Assembly (NCBI GenBank): GCA_947458455.1
Contig: CANGYJ010000001.1
Span: 372,001 to 436,000 of the forward strand
Direction of reading: 5' to 3'
Length of the DNA: 64,000 nucleotides
Source: Verrucomicrobiaceae bacterium
GTDB taxonomy: Bacteria; Verrucomicrobiota; Verrucomicrobiia; Verrucomicrobiales; Verrucomicrobiaceae
Shown here: piece by piece, positions 54,073 through 63,999 of the stretch
Layout: each line of letters opens with the position of its first letter
Position numbering within the stretch: the stretch's first letter is position 1
The notes under the pieces: generated by a model
Seen by the model: only the letters and a program-made list of their open reading frames with translations
Database searches by the model: none
Told to the model about the DNA's origin: nothing
Program-made: the position numbers and the translations under genes

Positions 54073-54777
54073 CCCTCAAGGGCCTCCCTCGGCATCTCAT
54101 CCGCCCTGCCCTTCGGTGCTATTCCTGTCCTCCCTCCAAGTCTCCGAGTCTCAACGTCTTCCTCTGTGCTCCTCGGTGAACTCTGTGGTGTAATGGATCG
54201 GCTGGGACGGGCTATTGCGAAGTCGCGAAGCGAACCCCGAACGACGAACTCCAGAACGGGCTAAAGCCCGAACGACGAACCAAGAACAGCGGACAAAGTG
54301 TTCGCGCTCCCTTCTAACGCCTCACCTTTCCAACTTTGATTCGCTCGCGCCTCACGCTGGTTGACTCAAAAGCTCCCCGCTTTTTCGAGGCGATGCCTCA
54401 GCCGTTGGCTGTCTCCAACGAGTCCAGACCTTCCTCGTTCGCCCTTCGGGCAGCTTGAGGCTGGCTATCTCCATTTCAATCCGGTTCGCAGCCCACCATG
54501 CTGCTTGGCTCACTCTTTGCGTTCTGTGCGGTCTCCCCACCCGCATCGCTACGGCCGCCTGCAACGCTGAGCGAAGCACTGCGGGCAGGCGAAGCGATGC
54601 GGGAGGGTTGGCGGCGATTTCTTTCGTGGCTTCCGTGTGTTCCGTGGTTGTTTTCTCCTTCCGTGGTTGTTTTCTCCTTTAGCGGTTCGCCAAGCCCCTC
54701 TGATCTGGAGCTGCGTTTTGATGGGGACAGCTACACCGCTTTCCGCTGATGGTCGGTTTGTTGAGGTTCGATGGCCG
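54073..54777. repeat. Gene-poor repeat region
   Basis: No credible gene. It holds a phrase like ctcctcggtgaactctgtgg (54167-54186), a copy of the 57-bp element family at about 54231-54287 (gggctaaagcccgaacgacg core), a 'cgaagcactgcgggcaggcg' phrase near 54575, and repeated tccgtggttgttttctcc (about 54640-54675). These are intergenic relatives of repeats elsewhere in the window. Confidence 0.65.
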
Positions 54778-54988
54778 ATTCAGAGCGTGGGCGTGATCGT
54801 GTCCGCCGTGGCGGCGCCAATATCGATCGTCACCTGTGTCGACAGCGCGTCATCGCAGCGTCGTTGGCGCCAGAAGATGGCGGGCCAGTCCTCCACCGAG
54901 GGGGGGGGAGTTTGCTGAGGCAAGCCGCAGCGTGAATTCCGGCAAATCCCGCAGCAAGGCCGCCACCTGCTCCGGTCTAGGTGAGGCA
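54778..54988 (-). pseudogene. Decayed duplicate of the gene fragment at 57044-57360
   Basis: Minus-strand text reads PEQVAALLRDLPEFTLRLAS, then after a frameshift in a run of eight to nine G (54899-54908) EDWPAIFWRQRRCDDALSTQ and VTIDIGAATADTITPTL followed by a stop. This parallels LQRDLPDFTLWHAS, KDWSGLTWSRRRSDDALATR and VTVDFDAATDDTITTTL in the copy at 57044. Nucleotide similarity continues to the shared gaggcag at 54982-54988 and 57355-57361. A clear paralogous pseudogene. Confidence 0.75.
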
Positions 54989-55035
54989 GTTCTCTAATCA
55001 GTCATCCTGCCCGCCAGTCTGGTTTGATGAGGTAT

Positions 55036-56073
55036 TTAGCGCATGGATTGCGCCAAAGGAGTTTCCTGCGACGCTCTGGAGGCGATCCGGAAGCCAATAC
55101 TGGCAGAGACAAACGTACGTGGATGAAGCTCGATTTTGTCATAGGTAAGCGACTCCCCTGAGCTGTCCCAGGCACCGCCACGCGTGATTTGCAAGCGAAT
55201 GGCATGGTTCACGTCCAGCCACCCATCGACCCACTCAGCCACATTACCTCCTTGGTGAAAGGTCCCGAAAGGCGATGGCGCTCCAACCCAAGGCTCGTTA
55301 GGGAGCAGAACCGATCTGCCCAGGCTGAACCAGGCAAGGCCTGCGGCTGACGGGAGACCGTGGCGAGGCCGGCTTCTGCCCCCAAGAATGGTTGATGACA
55401 AGGATTCGGCAGGCAGGGTATCGGTGCCCGTCGGATAAAGCCAATAACCTCCCTGCGTCCCCTTCAGCGGATCAAAATGACCGGCTTTGATCCATTCATT
55501 CTCGGTCGGTATCCAATAGCGCGCATCTGGCATTCGGGGAGCCTGCTCAACGCGTAGATCATAAGCGCCCGTTTCAGTCTCGGTGCTGGTATGTCCATTG
55601 TGCATCCAGTTCACAAACCGCATGGCGGAAAAGTAGCTCACATACACCACTGGCTGCCGGGCAAAGCCTTCACGCAGCCTGTAGTGACATTCTCCCTCTT
55701 CAATGAAACGCTCGATGCCGCCGCAAGGCTCTGTCTGCATTCGGGTGTCATACAGCTGGTGTGGATCCTTGCGCGCGACCTTGTTCAAAAAGATTTTATA
55801 CTGCAGGTTGGTGATCTCATACTTCGAGATGCGGAAAGCGTGGGGTACGGTGCCACTCCCGTCAGCCAAGGATGGATTCCTAGGATGATTGACCACAGCC
55901 CACTCAAGGGCGGCTGACAGCTCCTGAGCCACCAAGCTCGTAGCCTGCAAAATCAGCATCAAGGCCGTAAAAATCACCCAGGCTCCCTTTCGGCCAGCAG
56001 GCGCCCCCCCCAGATGGCCCTGGAGACAGACGTAATCAGCCGAGCGAGGAGATGGATTGGAAAATTGATTCAT
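55036..56073 (-). CDS. SUMF1/formylglycine-generating-enzyme-like domain protein, exported
   Basis: A 345-residue protein with a hydrophobic export segment about 30 residues in (AWVIFTALMLILQATSLVAQ). The rest is an FGE-sulfatase (SUMF1) domain: FRISKYEITNLQYKIFLN, VVYVSYFSAMRFVNWMHNG, YWIPTENEWIKAGHFDP, GTFHQGGNVAEWVDGW, ITRGGAWDSSGESL and SIGFRIAS. In true formylglycine-generating enzymes a pair of C-terminal Cys residues is catalytic; none is seen in the final segment here. It is therefore more likely a SUMF1-fold binding or structural protein, as is common in this phylum, than the activator of the sulfatase at 16104. The surrounding DNA is a repeat- and remnant-rich region. Confidence 0.85.
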   Translation of the reverse strand: MNQFSNPSPRSADYVCLQGHLGGAPAGRKGAWVIFTALMLILQATSLVAQELSAALEWAVVNHPRNPSLADGSGTVPHAFRISKYEITNLQYKIFLNKVARKDPHQLYDTRMQTEPCGGIERFIEEGECHYRLREGFARQPVVYVSYFSAMRFVNWMHNGHTSTETETGAYDLRVEQAPRMPDARYWIPTENEWIKAGHFDPLKGTQGGYWLYPTGTDTLPAESLSSTILGGRSRPRHGLPSAAGLAWFSLGRSVLLPNEPWVGAPSPFGTFHQGGNVAEWVDGWLDVNHAIRLQITRGGAWDSSGESLTYDKIELHPRTFVSASIGFRIASRASQETPLAQSMR

Positions 56074-56101
56074 AAGATGGGCGCGAGGGTATGGATGAAA
56101 T

Positions 56102-56725
56102 TCATGGAGAAACAGCGACCTTTGACCGATTGCGCATGACTTCAGCCACCTCCTGAAGACGACCGGCCACCGTCATGCGGATCAAGCGTTTGATCCCGAG
56201 CCAAATGGACAACCGCTTTAAAATTCCAATGCGAAAATGCTCCTTGCTCATGGGACTGCAGCGCAGGAAAAACGGACCATCCCGCGTGACTAGTTCTACT
56301 CCGCTGGCCTGGTGGTGGATCACATCGGTGCAGACCTCCCATTCCTGCGGGTGAAGGCAGATCGATTCGATCAGCGCGGAGTGCAGGGATCTCGAAGAGC
56401 CGTCGGGCAGCATCGCATTCACGATCAGGGATTGGCTCATCTTGCGGGCCATCCTTCCGATCCTGAACCGCTCCCATAGGCTCAAGGGAAACCTCTCGAT
56501 CGATTCCGACGAGAAATCGCAGGTTAGCCATCCGTTCCATGTCACCAGTTCCAAGCGGGCCTCTTCGTGCTTGATACCATAGTGACTGGTCCTCCAGCCA
56601 TTCTTGACGGCGAGAAGCTCCTGGATCGCCTTTGCCGGGTGATAGTATGGCAATTTCTTGGATGTAGCCCGGGCGGGATGATGCTCATCATTAAAAATAT
56701 TGCTGTCTCGATCATCTATCGACAT
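56102..56725 (-). CDS. Hypothetical protein
   Basis: A 207-residue protein without signal peptide. It contains two apparently repeated motifs: ARLELVTWNGWLTCDFSSES, then ASGVELVTRDGPFFLRCSPMS, each followed by a basic helical stretch (FRIGRMARKM and FRIGILKRLSIWLGIKRLIRM). This suggests an internal duplication. It lies 28 bp upstream of the SUMF1-domain gene on the same strand, so co-expression is likely. I do not recognise the family. The ATG at 56725 is one choice; an ATG at 56773 would add 16 residues. Confidence 0.6.
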   Translation of the reverse strand: MSIDDRDSNIFNDEHHPARATSKKLPYYHPAKAIQELLAVKNGWRTSHYGIKHEEARLELVTWNGWLTCDFSSESIERFPLSLWERFRIGRMARKMSQSLIVNAMLPDGSSRSLHSALIESICLHPQEWEVCTDVIHHQASGVELVTRDGPFFLRCSPMSKEHFRIGILKRLSIWLGIKRLIRMTVAGRLQEVAEVMRNRSKVAVSP

Positions 56726-57043
56726 TCGAGAATCACTTAATTTGGACGAGGTCGTTGTCGCGAGGGGTGGCATGAGTTTTAAAATTTATAGTAACCCATC
56801 GCGCAGGAATCATGCTTTTGTTAGATCTTATATGGGTTAACCCATTGCAATTCCTGCCAAGGCTTCGAAATAGAGAGTCTTTGTGGCGTAGTTGCCCTTT
56901 ATTGAGATTGCGCGGCGATGAAAACTCAGTTTTCCATCTCGAGTGGATTCTAGAAGAGAGCGTATTGGAAGCGGTCAAGCGAGTTCGTTAGGAAATGAGG
57001 TGTGAGCGCATGCTCATTTTTTAAGGAGGCCTAGGCCTTGGCT
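56726..57043. other. AT-richer intergenic region
   Basis: No credible gene. The stretch 56765-56860 is distinctly AT-rich (tttaaaatttatagtaaccc) and probably contains the promoter of the hypothetical/SUMF1 pair. A weak plus/minus open frame here shows no protein-like features. Confidence 0.45.
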
Positions 57044-57360
57044 TCACAGATTCAACTCCAGCCCTTCTGGACGTTTCACGAGTTTCCAGGTGATGCCGAT
57101 GCGGCGGAAGGTGTGGCGGACTTGGGTGTGATTCGTCGCTTGATGGCCGATGGTGAGCGTGGTCGTAATCGTATCGTCCGTGGCGGCGTCGAAATCGACC
57201 GTCACCCGCGTCGCTAGGGCGTCATCGGAGCGCCGGCGGCTCCAGGTAAGGCCGGACCAGTCCTTCACCGGGACCGTGTAGGTCTCCGAGGCATGCCACA
57301 GCGTGAAGTCCGGCAAATCCCGCTGCAAGAACGCCACCCGCTCAAGTGGCCTTGAGGCAG
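57044..57360 (-). pseudogene. 3' fragment of an unknown gene (paralogue of 54778-54988)
   Basis: An open minus-strand frame of at least 97 residues from a GTG at 57337 to a stop at 57044; the frame stays open a little upstream (PLERVAFLQRDLPDFTL). Segments are VPVKDWSGLTWSRRRSDDAL, ATRVTVDFDAATDDTITTTL and HTFRRIGITWKLVKRPEGLE. It looks like the beta-rich C-terminal part of a larger protein, cut at about 57360 where unrelated plus-strand sequence starts. A degraded second copy lies 2.3 kb away. It could be expressed as a small protein, but truncation is more likely. Confidence 0.55.
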
Positions 57361-57689
57361 ATGCACATGTAAAGCTGATCGTTGCGGACCAACTGGCTGC
57401 TTCCTTTTACGTTCGTGGAAACTCCCAGTATACATTTGATCACATTCCAGAGGGTTTCTACACGTTGCTGTACTGCACAGGTTATGGTTGGGATATTGGC
57501 AAAGGCGACTTTACACGCGGTCGCAACGCCACAAAATACGATCGGGCGCTTAGCTACCAGACAAGGACAACAATTGAAGGCAACGAACACGTTACGAGCA
57601 CGGATATCCTTACACTGACACTCCACAAGGTGGCGCATGGAAATACCTCAACATCTGAGGTGAGCCTTGATCAGTTTGATCGTTACTAA
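57361..57689 (+). pseudogene. 3' fragment of a foreign, AT-richer gene
   Basis: In the plus frame ending at 57687-57689 the sequence is protein-like from about 57361: VKLIVADQLAASFYVRGNSQ, YTFDHIPEGFYTLLYCTGYG, WDIGKGDFTRGRN and LTLTLHKVAHGNTSTSEVSL. The DHIPEGFYTLLYCTGYGWD part looks like a carboxypeptidase-regulatory/Cna-B-like domain. Upstream the open frame is only antisense to the neighbouring fragment. Base composition is clearly more AT-rich than in the flanks, suggesting transfer from another genome. Confidence 0.6.
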
Positions 57690-57776
57690 TCCTGCTGATT
57701 CTTCATCGATATTGATCTTGCTGACCTGTCGGGCAAAGCGGGCTAAATCAGTCAGCAAGCGTTGCGTTTCCCCACC

Positions 57777-58007
57777 TCACTGTTGGCTTCTCTGAATGAA
57801 AGCCAGCATGTCCTCATGCGTGATTATGGCAGACGGATCACAGTTCATTTCAGCCTCGCGAACGTCCGCCAGGACGGTGAGTTGGTGATCCATCGTGTTG
57901 GGCAGTGCGGTGGAGAGTTCTCCGAGCAGTCGGGTGACCAAAACGCCCAAGTCTGGCAAGGCGAGGGAGCGAGCGGAGAAATAGACTTGGTCGATGGTCA
58001 CTGTCAT
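57777..58007 (-). CDS. Small hypothetical protein (second of a pair)
   Basis: A 76-residue protein, MTVTIDQVYFSARSLALPDL and on to ITHEDMLAFIQRSQQ. It has alternating hydrophobic and acidic segments and no recognisable motif. It follows a 52-residue gene by 29 bp on the same strand. The size, spacing and setting among remnants are compatible with an addiction-type or remnant phage/plasmid pair; this is speculation. Confidence 0.45.
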   Translation of the reverse strand: MTVTIDQVYFSARSLALPDLGVLVTRLLGELSTALPNTMDHQLTVLADVREAEMNCDPSAIITHEDMLAFIQRSQQ

Positions 58008-58036
58008 GGGTTTGAAAGGTCAGAGTGGATTGAGGA

Positions 58037-58195
58037 TCAGCGTGGAGGAGCTTGCTTCCGAGCTTTGGCCTCGGCAATCACCGACTCGGCAGCTTGCGTG
58101 GCGGGGCTGAGTTCTTGCTCCAGCCAACTCCAGCGTTGTTGCTCGACGAAGCTGCCAAGCTCGCCGGGGAACTGGGTGGTGAGGGATGCACTCAT
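58037..58195 (-). CDS. Small hypothetical protein (first of a pair)
   Basis: A 52-residue protein from an ATG at 58195: MSASLTTQFPGELGSFVEQQ, then RWSWLEQELSPATQAAESVI and a basic tail. The longer open frame upstream runs through repeat text and is not credible. It is helical with conserved-looking Trp residues. No family recognised. Confidence 0.4.
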   Translation of the reverse strand: MSASLTTQFPGELGSFVEQQRWSWLEQELSPATQAAESVIAEAKARKQAPPR

Positions 58196-58465
58196 GGTGA
58201 CCCAGAGTGTCTTGAGAGGCCGAAAACGGCAAAATGGATGTTGGCGGTCGTGATGCGCGGCAGCGTCGTGGAGTGCTCCAGCCCTCTGGAGCTTTGCGGA
58301 GGCCTTGAGACGCTCGAAAGCGCCGGAGGGCTGGCGCACTCCAGGACGCTGGCGCGGCGACGGGGCTTCTTGAAACTTGAAACTTGAAACCTGAAACTTG
58401 AAACGACGTGCCCGAATCGAGGACGTGTAGGAGTAGGAGGACGAGTAGGATTGCCTGCGGCGCGC
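58196..58465. repeat. Repeat-rich spacer with a gaaacttgaaac tandem array
   Basis: At 58370-58403 the unit gaaacttgaaac/gaaacctgaaac recurs about three times in tandem. To its left is an imperfect inverted pair, gtggagtgctccagccctc (58269-58287) and gagggctggcgcactccag (58326-58344). To its right ggaggacgagtaggat (58437-58452) matches text on the minus strand near 26130. No gene. Confidence 0.7.
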
Positions 58466-60484
58466 CTACCACCCACTCCGCACCTTCCACTCCTCGACGA
58501 GGTCCTTCGGGAGATCGGTGATGAAGCGGCTGGGCCGCATCATGATGTCGCCATCGCGGGCTTGGTGGTTGATGACGGGGTAGGTAAGGTAGAGTTCATC
58601 CTTGGCACGGGTGACGGTGACGTAGAAGAGGCGGCGTTCTTCTTCGAGGGCAGTGTCGCCGCCTTCGTCGATAGCGCGTTTGTGGGGGAACATGCCATCG
58701 GCGAGCCAGACGGCGAAGACGACCTTCCATTCGAGGCCTTTGGCCTGATGGCCGGTGGTGAGGGTGACGGCGTCGCGGTCCTGCGCCTGCTGGTCGGGCT
58801 TGTTGTCGGTATCGACGCCGCTGAGAAGGCTGAGCTGGCTGAGGAACTCCAAGGCATCGGTGAAGCGGTCGCTGAAATTGCTGAGCTGTTCGAGGTCCTG
58901 CTGGCGCTGCTCGTAGTTTTTGAATTTGGCCTTCATGTAGTCCTCATACACGCCTTCGACGATGCTGCGGATCATGATGGCGGGCGGAACGGCTTTGCCT
59001 TCCTTATCGATGAGCTCATCGAGCGTGTAGGCGAACTGCTCCCAGGTGGCTTTGGCCTTCTTCGGCACTTTGAAGGGCAAAAGCACCTCGGAGAAGCTGG
59101 TGGGCATCGTCTCGGACTTGGCGGCCTCGGTTTGCAGCCAGTCGTTCCAGAGCTTGTAGGCGCTGACATTGCCGATGCCATCGCAGAGGCGCACCATGCG
59201 CATGAAGCTGACCTCGTCCTGGCGGTTCACGGCGAACTTCATGAAGGCGGCGACGTCCTTGATGTGGGCCTGCTCGAAGAAGCGCAGGCCGCTGGTGATT
59301 TGGAAGGGGATGCCGCGCTGCGTGAGCTCCATCTGGATCTCCATGCTGTGAAAGTGGGCGCGGTAGAGGATGGCGATGTCGTTGAGGTCACAGCCTTCGT
59401 CTTGCAGCTCCAAGATGCGCTGCGCGACGAAGGCAGCCTGCGCGGAGGAGTTGTCGAGCGAGACGAGCGCGGGGAGCATGCCGCGGGATTCGCGGGCGGG
59501 CTGGAGGTTCTTCGGAATCTGGCCGCGATTCATGGCGATGGCGGCATTGGCGAGGTTCAGCACCTCGGGCACGCTGCGGTAGTTCACCTCGATTTTGTGC
59601 GTGCGTGCTCGCGGCCAGTGCTCGACGAAGTTGAGGATGTTGGAAACGTCCGCGCCGCGCCAGGAGTAGATGCTTTGCGCGTCATCGCCCACGACCATGA
59701 GGTTTCCCTGCGGGCCGGTGAGTAGCTCGACCATGCGACATTGCAGGCTGTTGGTGTCCTGATACTCATCGACGAGGATGAACTCGAACTGACGGCGGTA
59801 ACGCTCGAGCAGGTCCTCGTTTTCCTCCAGAAGCTGCACGGTGAGGGCGAGGAGATCGTCGAAGTCCATGCAGTTGGTCTCGCGCTTCTTGTCCTGGTAG
59901 AGCTTGCGGAGCTTCAGGATACCCTCGGCGACGCGGTCGAAGTAGGGATAGCGGCTGTCGATGATCTCTTTGAGGTCGCAGAGCGTGTTGTCGGCGAGGG
60001 AGAAGATGTCGCCGAGCACCTCGGCCTTCGGGAAGCGGTAGCTGGTGGTATCGATGCCGCTGGCGCCGATGACGGTTTCGAGGAGGTCCTTCTGGTCCTC
60101 GCGATCCATGATGGAGAAGCCTTTGCGGTAGCCGAGACGCTCGGCGTTGTAGCGCAGGAGGCGATTCCCGATGCTGTGGAAGGTGCCGCCCCAGATGCGG
60201 CTGGCATCGAGGCTGACAAGCGCCTGCACACGCTCCTGCATCTCCCGCGCGGCTTTGTTCGTGAAGGTGAGCAGCAGGATGGACTCCGGCTGGACGCCAT
60301 TGTCCAGCAGCCACGCGACGCGGTAGGTGAGCGTGCGTGTCTTGCCCGAACCGGCTCCCGCGATGACGAGCGACTGCCCCGGCGGACTGACGACGGCAGC
60401 GTATTGCTGCTCATTGAGCTCCGCCTTGAAGTCGATGCGGTGGGAGGGTTCGTGCGTGCTGTGCAGCGTGTATTCGCGGGGCAT
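58466..60484 (-). CDS. UvrD/PcrA-family DNA helicase
   Basis: A 672-residue superfamily 1A helicase. Motifs in order are AGAGSGKTRTLTYR near residue 41, LTFTNKAAREMQ, WGGTFHSIGNRLLR, FILVDEYQDTNSLQ, VVGDDAQSIYSWRGAD, KIEVNYRSVPEVLNLA, TLTTGHQAKGLEWKVVFAV and EEERRLFYVTVTRAKDELYL. It moves 3' to 5' on single-stranded DNA and functions in repair and replication restart. The C-terminus is short and ends soon after the last motif, lacking the usual PcrA/UvrD C-terminal Tudor-like segment. The ATG at 60484 (MPREYTLHSTHE) is used; the longer frame upstream reads through a repeat. Confidence 0.93.
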   Translation of the reverse strand: MPREYTLHSTHEPSHRIDFKAELNEQQYAAVVSPPGQSLVIAGAGSGKTRTLTYRVAWLLDNGVQPESILLLTFTNKAAREMQERVQALVSLDASRIWGGTFHSIGNRLLRYNAERLGYRKGFSIMDREDQKDLLETVIGASGIDTTSYRFPKAEVLGDIFSLADNTLCDLKEIIDSRYPYFDRVAEGILKLRKLYQDKKRETNCMDFDDLLALTVQLLEENEDLLERYRRQFEFILVDEYQDTNSLQCRMVELLTGPQGNLMVVGDDAQSIYSWRGADVSNILNFVEHWPRARTHKIEVNYRSVPEVLNLANAAIAMNRGQIPKNLQPARESRGMLPALVSLDNSSAQAAFVAQRILELQDEGCDLNDIAILYRAHFHSMEIQMELTQRGIPFQITSGLRFFEQAHIKDVAAFMKFAVNRQDEVSFMRMVRLCDGIGNVSAYKLWNDWLQTEAAKSETMPTSFSEVLLPFKVPKKAKATWEQFAYTLDELIDKEGKAVPPAIMIRSIVEGVYEDYMKAKFKNYEQRQQDLEQLSNFSDRFTDALEFLSQLSLLSGVDTDNKPDQQAQDRDAVTLTTGHQAKGLEWKVVFAVWLADGMFPHKRAIDEGGDTALEEERRLFYVTVTRAKDELYLTYPVINHQARDGDIMMRPSRFITDLPKDLVEEWKVRSGW

Positions 60485-60522
60485 GGGCGGACGTAGCGAA
60501 GGGGAATGCGGTGGGCAAGAAT

Positions 60523-60622
60523 GAATGACGAAACCAGAATGAGGAAGGACGAATGAATGCCGAAACACGAAGTTCTGGCATTGGGACTTGATTCGTCATT
60601 CGCCATTCTGGTTTCGTCATTC
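60523..60622. repeat. 100-bp palindromic interspersed repeat
   Basis: Perfect 19-bp terminal inverted repeats: gaatgacgaaaccagaatg at 60523-60541 and its complement at 60604-60622. A further ggtttcgtcatt follows at 60632-60643. It lies between the divergent helicase and dehydrogenase genes, so both promoters must overlap or flank it; the remaining bases to 60703 show no gene. Confidence 0.85.
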
Positions 60623-60703
60623 CCGAAGGGCGGTTTCGTCATTTCCGTCAGGGCCGGTCAAATTTTGTTTCAAATGTGCGGGCAGTGCTGCTAGCCATGG
60701 CAG

Positions 60704-61576
60704 ATGGAAAAAACTCTTCTCGGGACAAAAATCGGATTCGTGGGCCTTGGCAACATGGGGCGGGCGAATGCGCGGCATTTGCATGAGCACGGCGCGGAGG
60801 TGGTGGTGTGGAATCGCAGCCCGGAACCGGCCGAGGCGGCGGTGAAGCTGGGCATGCGCCGGGCGGCTTCCTTGCCGGAACTGGCCCGCGAGATCGGCGC
60901 TGGCATCATCTGCCTCAATCTCACCATGACGGACGTGGTGGAGAAGGTGGTCTTTGGCCCCGGTGGCCTCATTGAAGGGCTGCACCCGGATGCGTTGATC
61001 ATAGATTTTGGCACCACGGGCGTGCCGGAGACGAAGGAATTCGCGAAGAAGGTCCACTGGGTGGATGCGCCGGTCTCCGGCGGGCAGGTGGGTGCGGAGG
61101 CGGGCAATCTCACGATCATGGCAGGCGGCTCAGAGGCGGACTTTCAGCGGGCGCTGCCGGTCTTTCAGGCGGTGGGCAAGAACATCACCCACATGGGAGC
61201 CAGCGGCAGCGGCCAGGTGACGAAGCTGGCGAACCAGCTCATCGTGGCGCAGACCATCGACGCCGTGGCGCAGGCGCTGCGCATGGCCGAGCTTTCGGGT
61301 GTCGATTCCGCCCTCGTGCGGCAGGCTTTGCTAGGTGGCTTTGCCGAGAGCCGCATCCTGAATCTCCATGGCGACCGCATGGTGCGGCGCGACTTTGCCC
61401 CCGGCGGCCGGGCGACGCTCCAACTCAAAGACGTGCGCCTCATGTGCGAGCTGGCGGAGAGCGTGGGCCTCGACTCCCCTACCCTGCGCAACTCCCGCGA
61501 GCAGTGGGAGAAATTCGTCCACGAAAAAGGCCACGGTGATCTCGATCACAGCGGCCTCTTCCGGCTGTATGAGTGA
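60704..61576 (+). CDS. NAD(P)-dependent beta-hydroxyacid dehydrogenase
   Basis: A 290-residue member of the 3-hydroxyisobutyrate dehydrogenase family. The Rossmann loop IGFVGLGNMGRANARHL near residue 10, the substrate loop DAPVSGGQVGAEAGNLTIMAGG near 125 and the catalytic Lys in GSGQVTKLANQ near 170 are all present. It would oxidise a small beta-hydroxyacid (hydroxyisobutyrate, tartronate semialdehyde or glyoxylate as alternatives) using NAD(P). Exact substrate cannot be set from sequence. It stands alone, divergent from the helicase gene. Confidence 0.88.
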   Translation: MEKTLLGTKIGFVGLGNMGRANARHLHEHGAEVVVWNRSPEPAEAAVKLGMRRAASLPELAREIGAGIICLNLTMTDVVEKVVFGPGGLIEGLHPDALIIDFGTTGVPETKEFAKKVHWVDAPVSGGQVGAEAGNLTIMAGGSEADFQRALPVFQAVGKNITHMGASGSGQVTKLANQLIVAQTIDAVAQALRMAELSGVDSALVRQALLGGFAESRILNLHGDRMVRRDFAPGGRATLQLKDVRLMCELAESVGLDSPTLRNSREQWEKFVHEKGHGDLDHSGLFRLYE

Positions 61577-61606
61577 GGGTGGGAAGCCCGCCTATCTCAC
61601 GTTCGC

Positions 61607-61700
61607 TTTTGCCGCAGAGGGGCAAAGAGGCAGAGGGCGCAGAGTTTATATTTAGTTCCAATCTCTGCGTTCTTTGCTCCTCCGCTCCTCTGCGGCAAAA
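61607..61700. repeat. 94-bp long-armed palindromic repeat
   Basis: Perfect 14-bp outer arms ttttgccgcagagg (61607-61620) and its complement (61687-61700), continuing imperfectly inward (ggcaaagagg with tctttgctcc; gcgcagag with ctctgcgt). It lies between convergent genes and could end transcription in both directions. Confidence 0.8.
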
Positions 61701-61766
61701 CAGAGCGTCTGAAACGGTTTCGCCAAATGATGGCCGCGCAGGCTATCGCAGCCCCCTGCCAACACC

Positions 61767-63470
<1,704 letters not shown>

Positions 63471-63564
63471 GGAGGGGCGGAGTTTGGGCGCAAACGAGGA
63501 AGTTTAAAGTTCCAAGTTTCAGGTTTCACGCACCCGACGCTTCCGCTGAAGGTTTCGCAACCGC

Positions 63565-63999
63565 TCAAGGCAGCACGACCAGACCTTCCCTGGCGGCCAG
63601 CTCACCCTGACGAAGATCAAAGGACAAAAAGCCGGATGCCTTCAGATGAAGAGCGGAGGCAATATGAAGAATATCCAGCGCCCCGAAGGCCGCGTTTGTT
63701 GTGTGATGCTGGCTCAGCCTCGCGGCGGCAGGAAAGAGCTGATGCTCGGAAATGCCGCGTTGATTCAAGATGCCTTCCAGCCTCGCTCTGCGGATACCCT
63801 CCAACGCCAACCGACCTTCCATGGGGCGGATTTCACGGGCTACAACGAGAGCTCGAACGGTGTTCTCCGCCTCAAAAACGCCAAGCCGCGTCACCGTGAG
63901 TATCGGCCCCTGTTCCGCACGCCACCATTGCCACGCTCGCTGCCAGTGCTCATCCTCTCGCACAAACAACGCCACGATGAAGCTGGCGTCCGCGTAGAT
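63565..63999 (-). CDS. PIN-domain ribonuclease (VapC-like), 5' end cut by the window
   Basis: The frame is open to the window edge, giving at least 144 residues. The first visible residues IYADASFIVALFVREDEHW are the typical PIN start, with the first acidic residue in ADASF. FEAENTVRALV (Glu) and GALDILHIASAL (Asp) supply the other metal-binding acids. PIN toxins cut RNA, often initiator tRNA or rRNA, and pair with a small antitoxin gene directly upstream, which would lie just outside the window. At most a few N-terminal residues should be missing. Confidence 0.85.
   Translation of the reverse strand: MYADASFIVALFVREDEHWQRAWQWWRAEQGPILTVTRLGVFEAENTVRALVVAREIRPMEGRLALEGIRRARLEGILNQRGISEHQLFPAAARLSQHHTTNAAFGALDILHIASALHLKASGFLSFDLRQGELAAREGLVVLP

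Noticed and set aside
55036..56073. SUMF1-domain protein as the activator of the sulfatase at 16104
   Set aside because: The C-terminal catalytic Cys pair of formylglycine-generating enzymes is not seen, and the genes are 37 kb apart.
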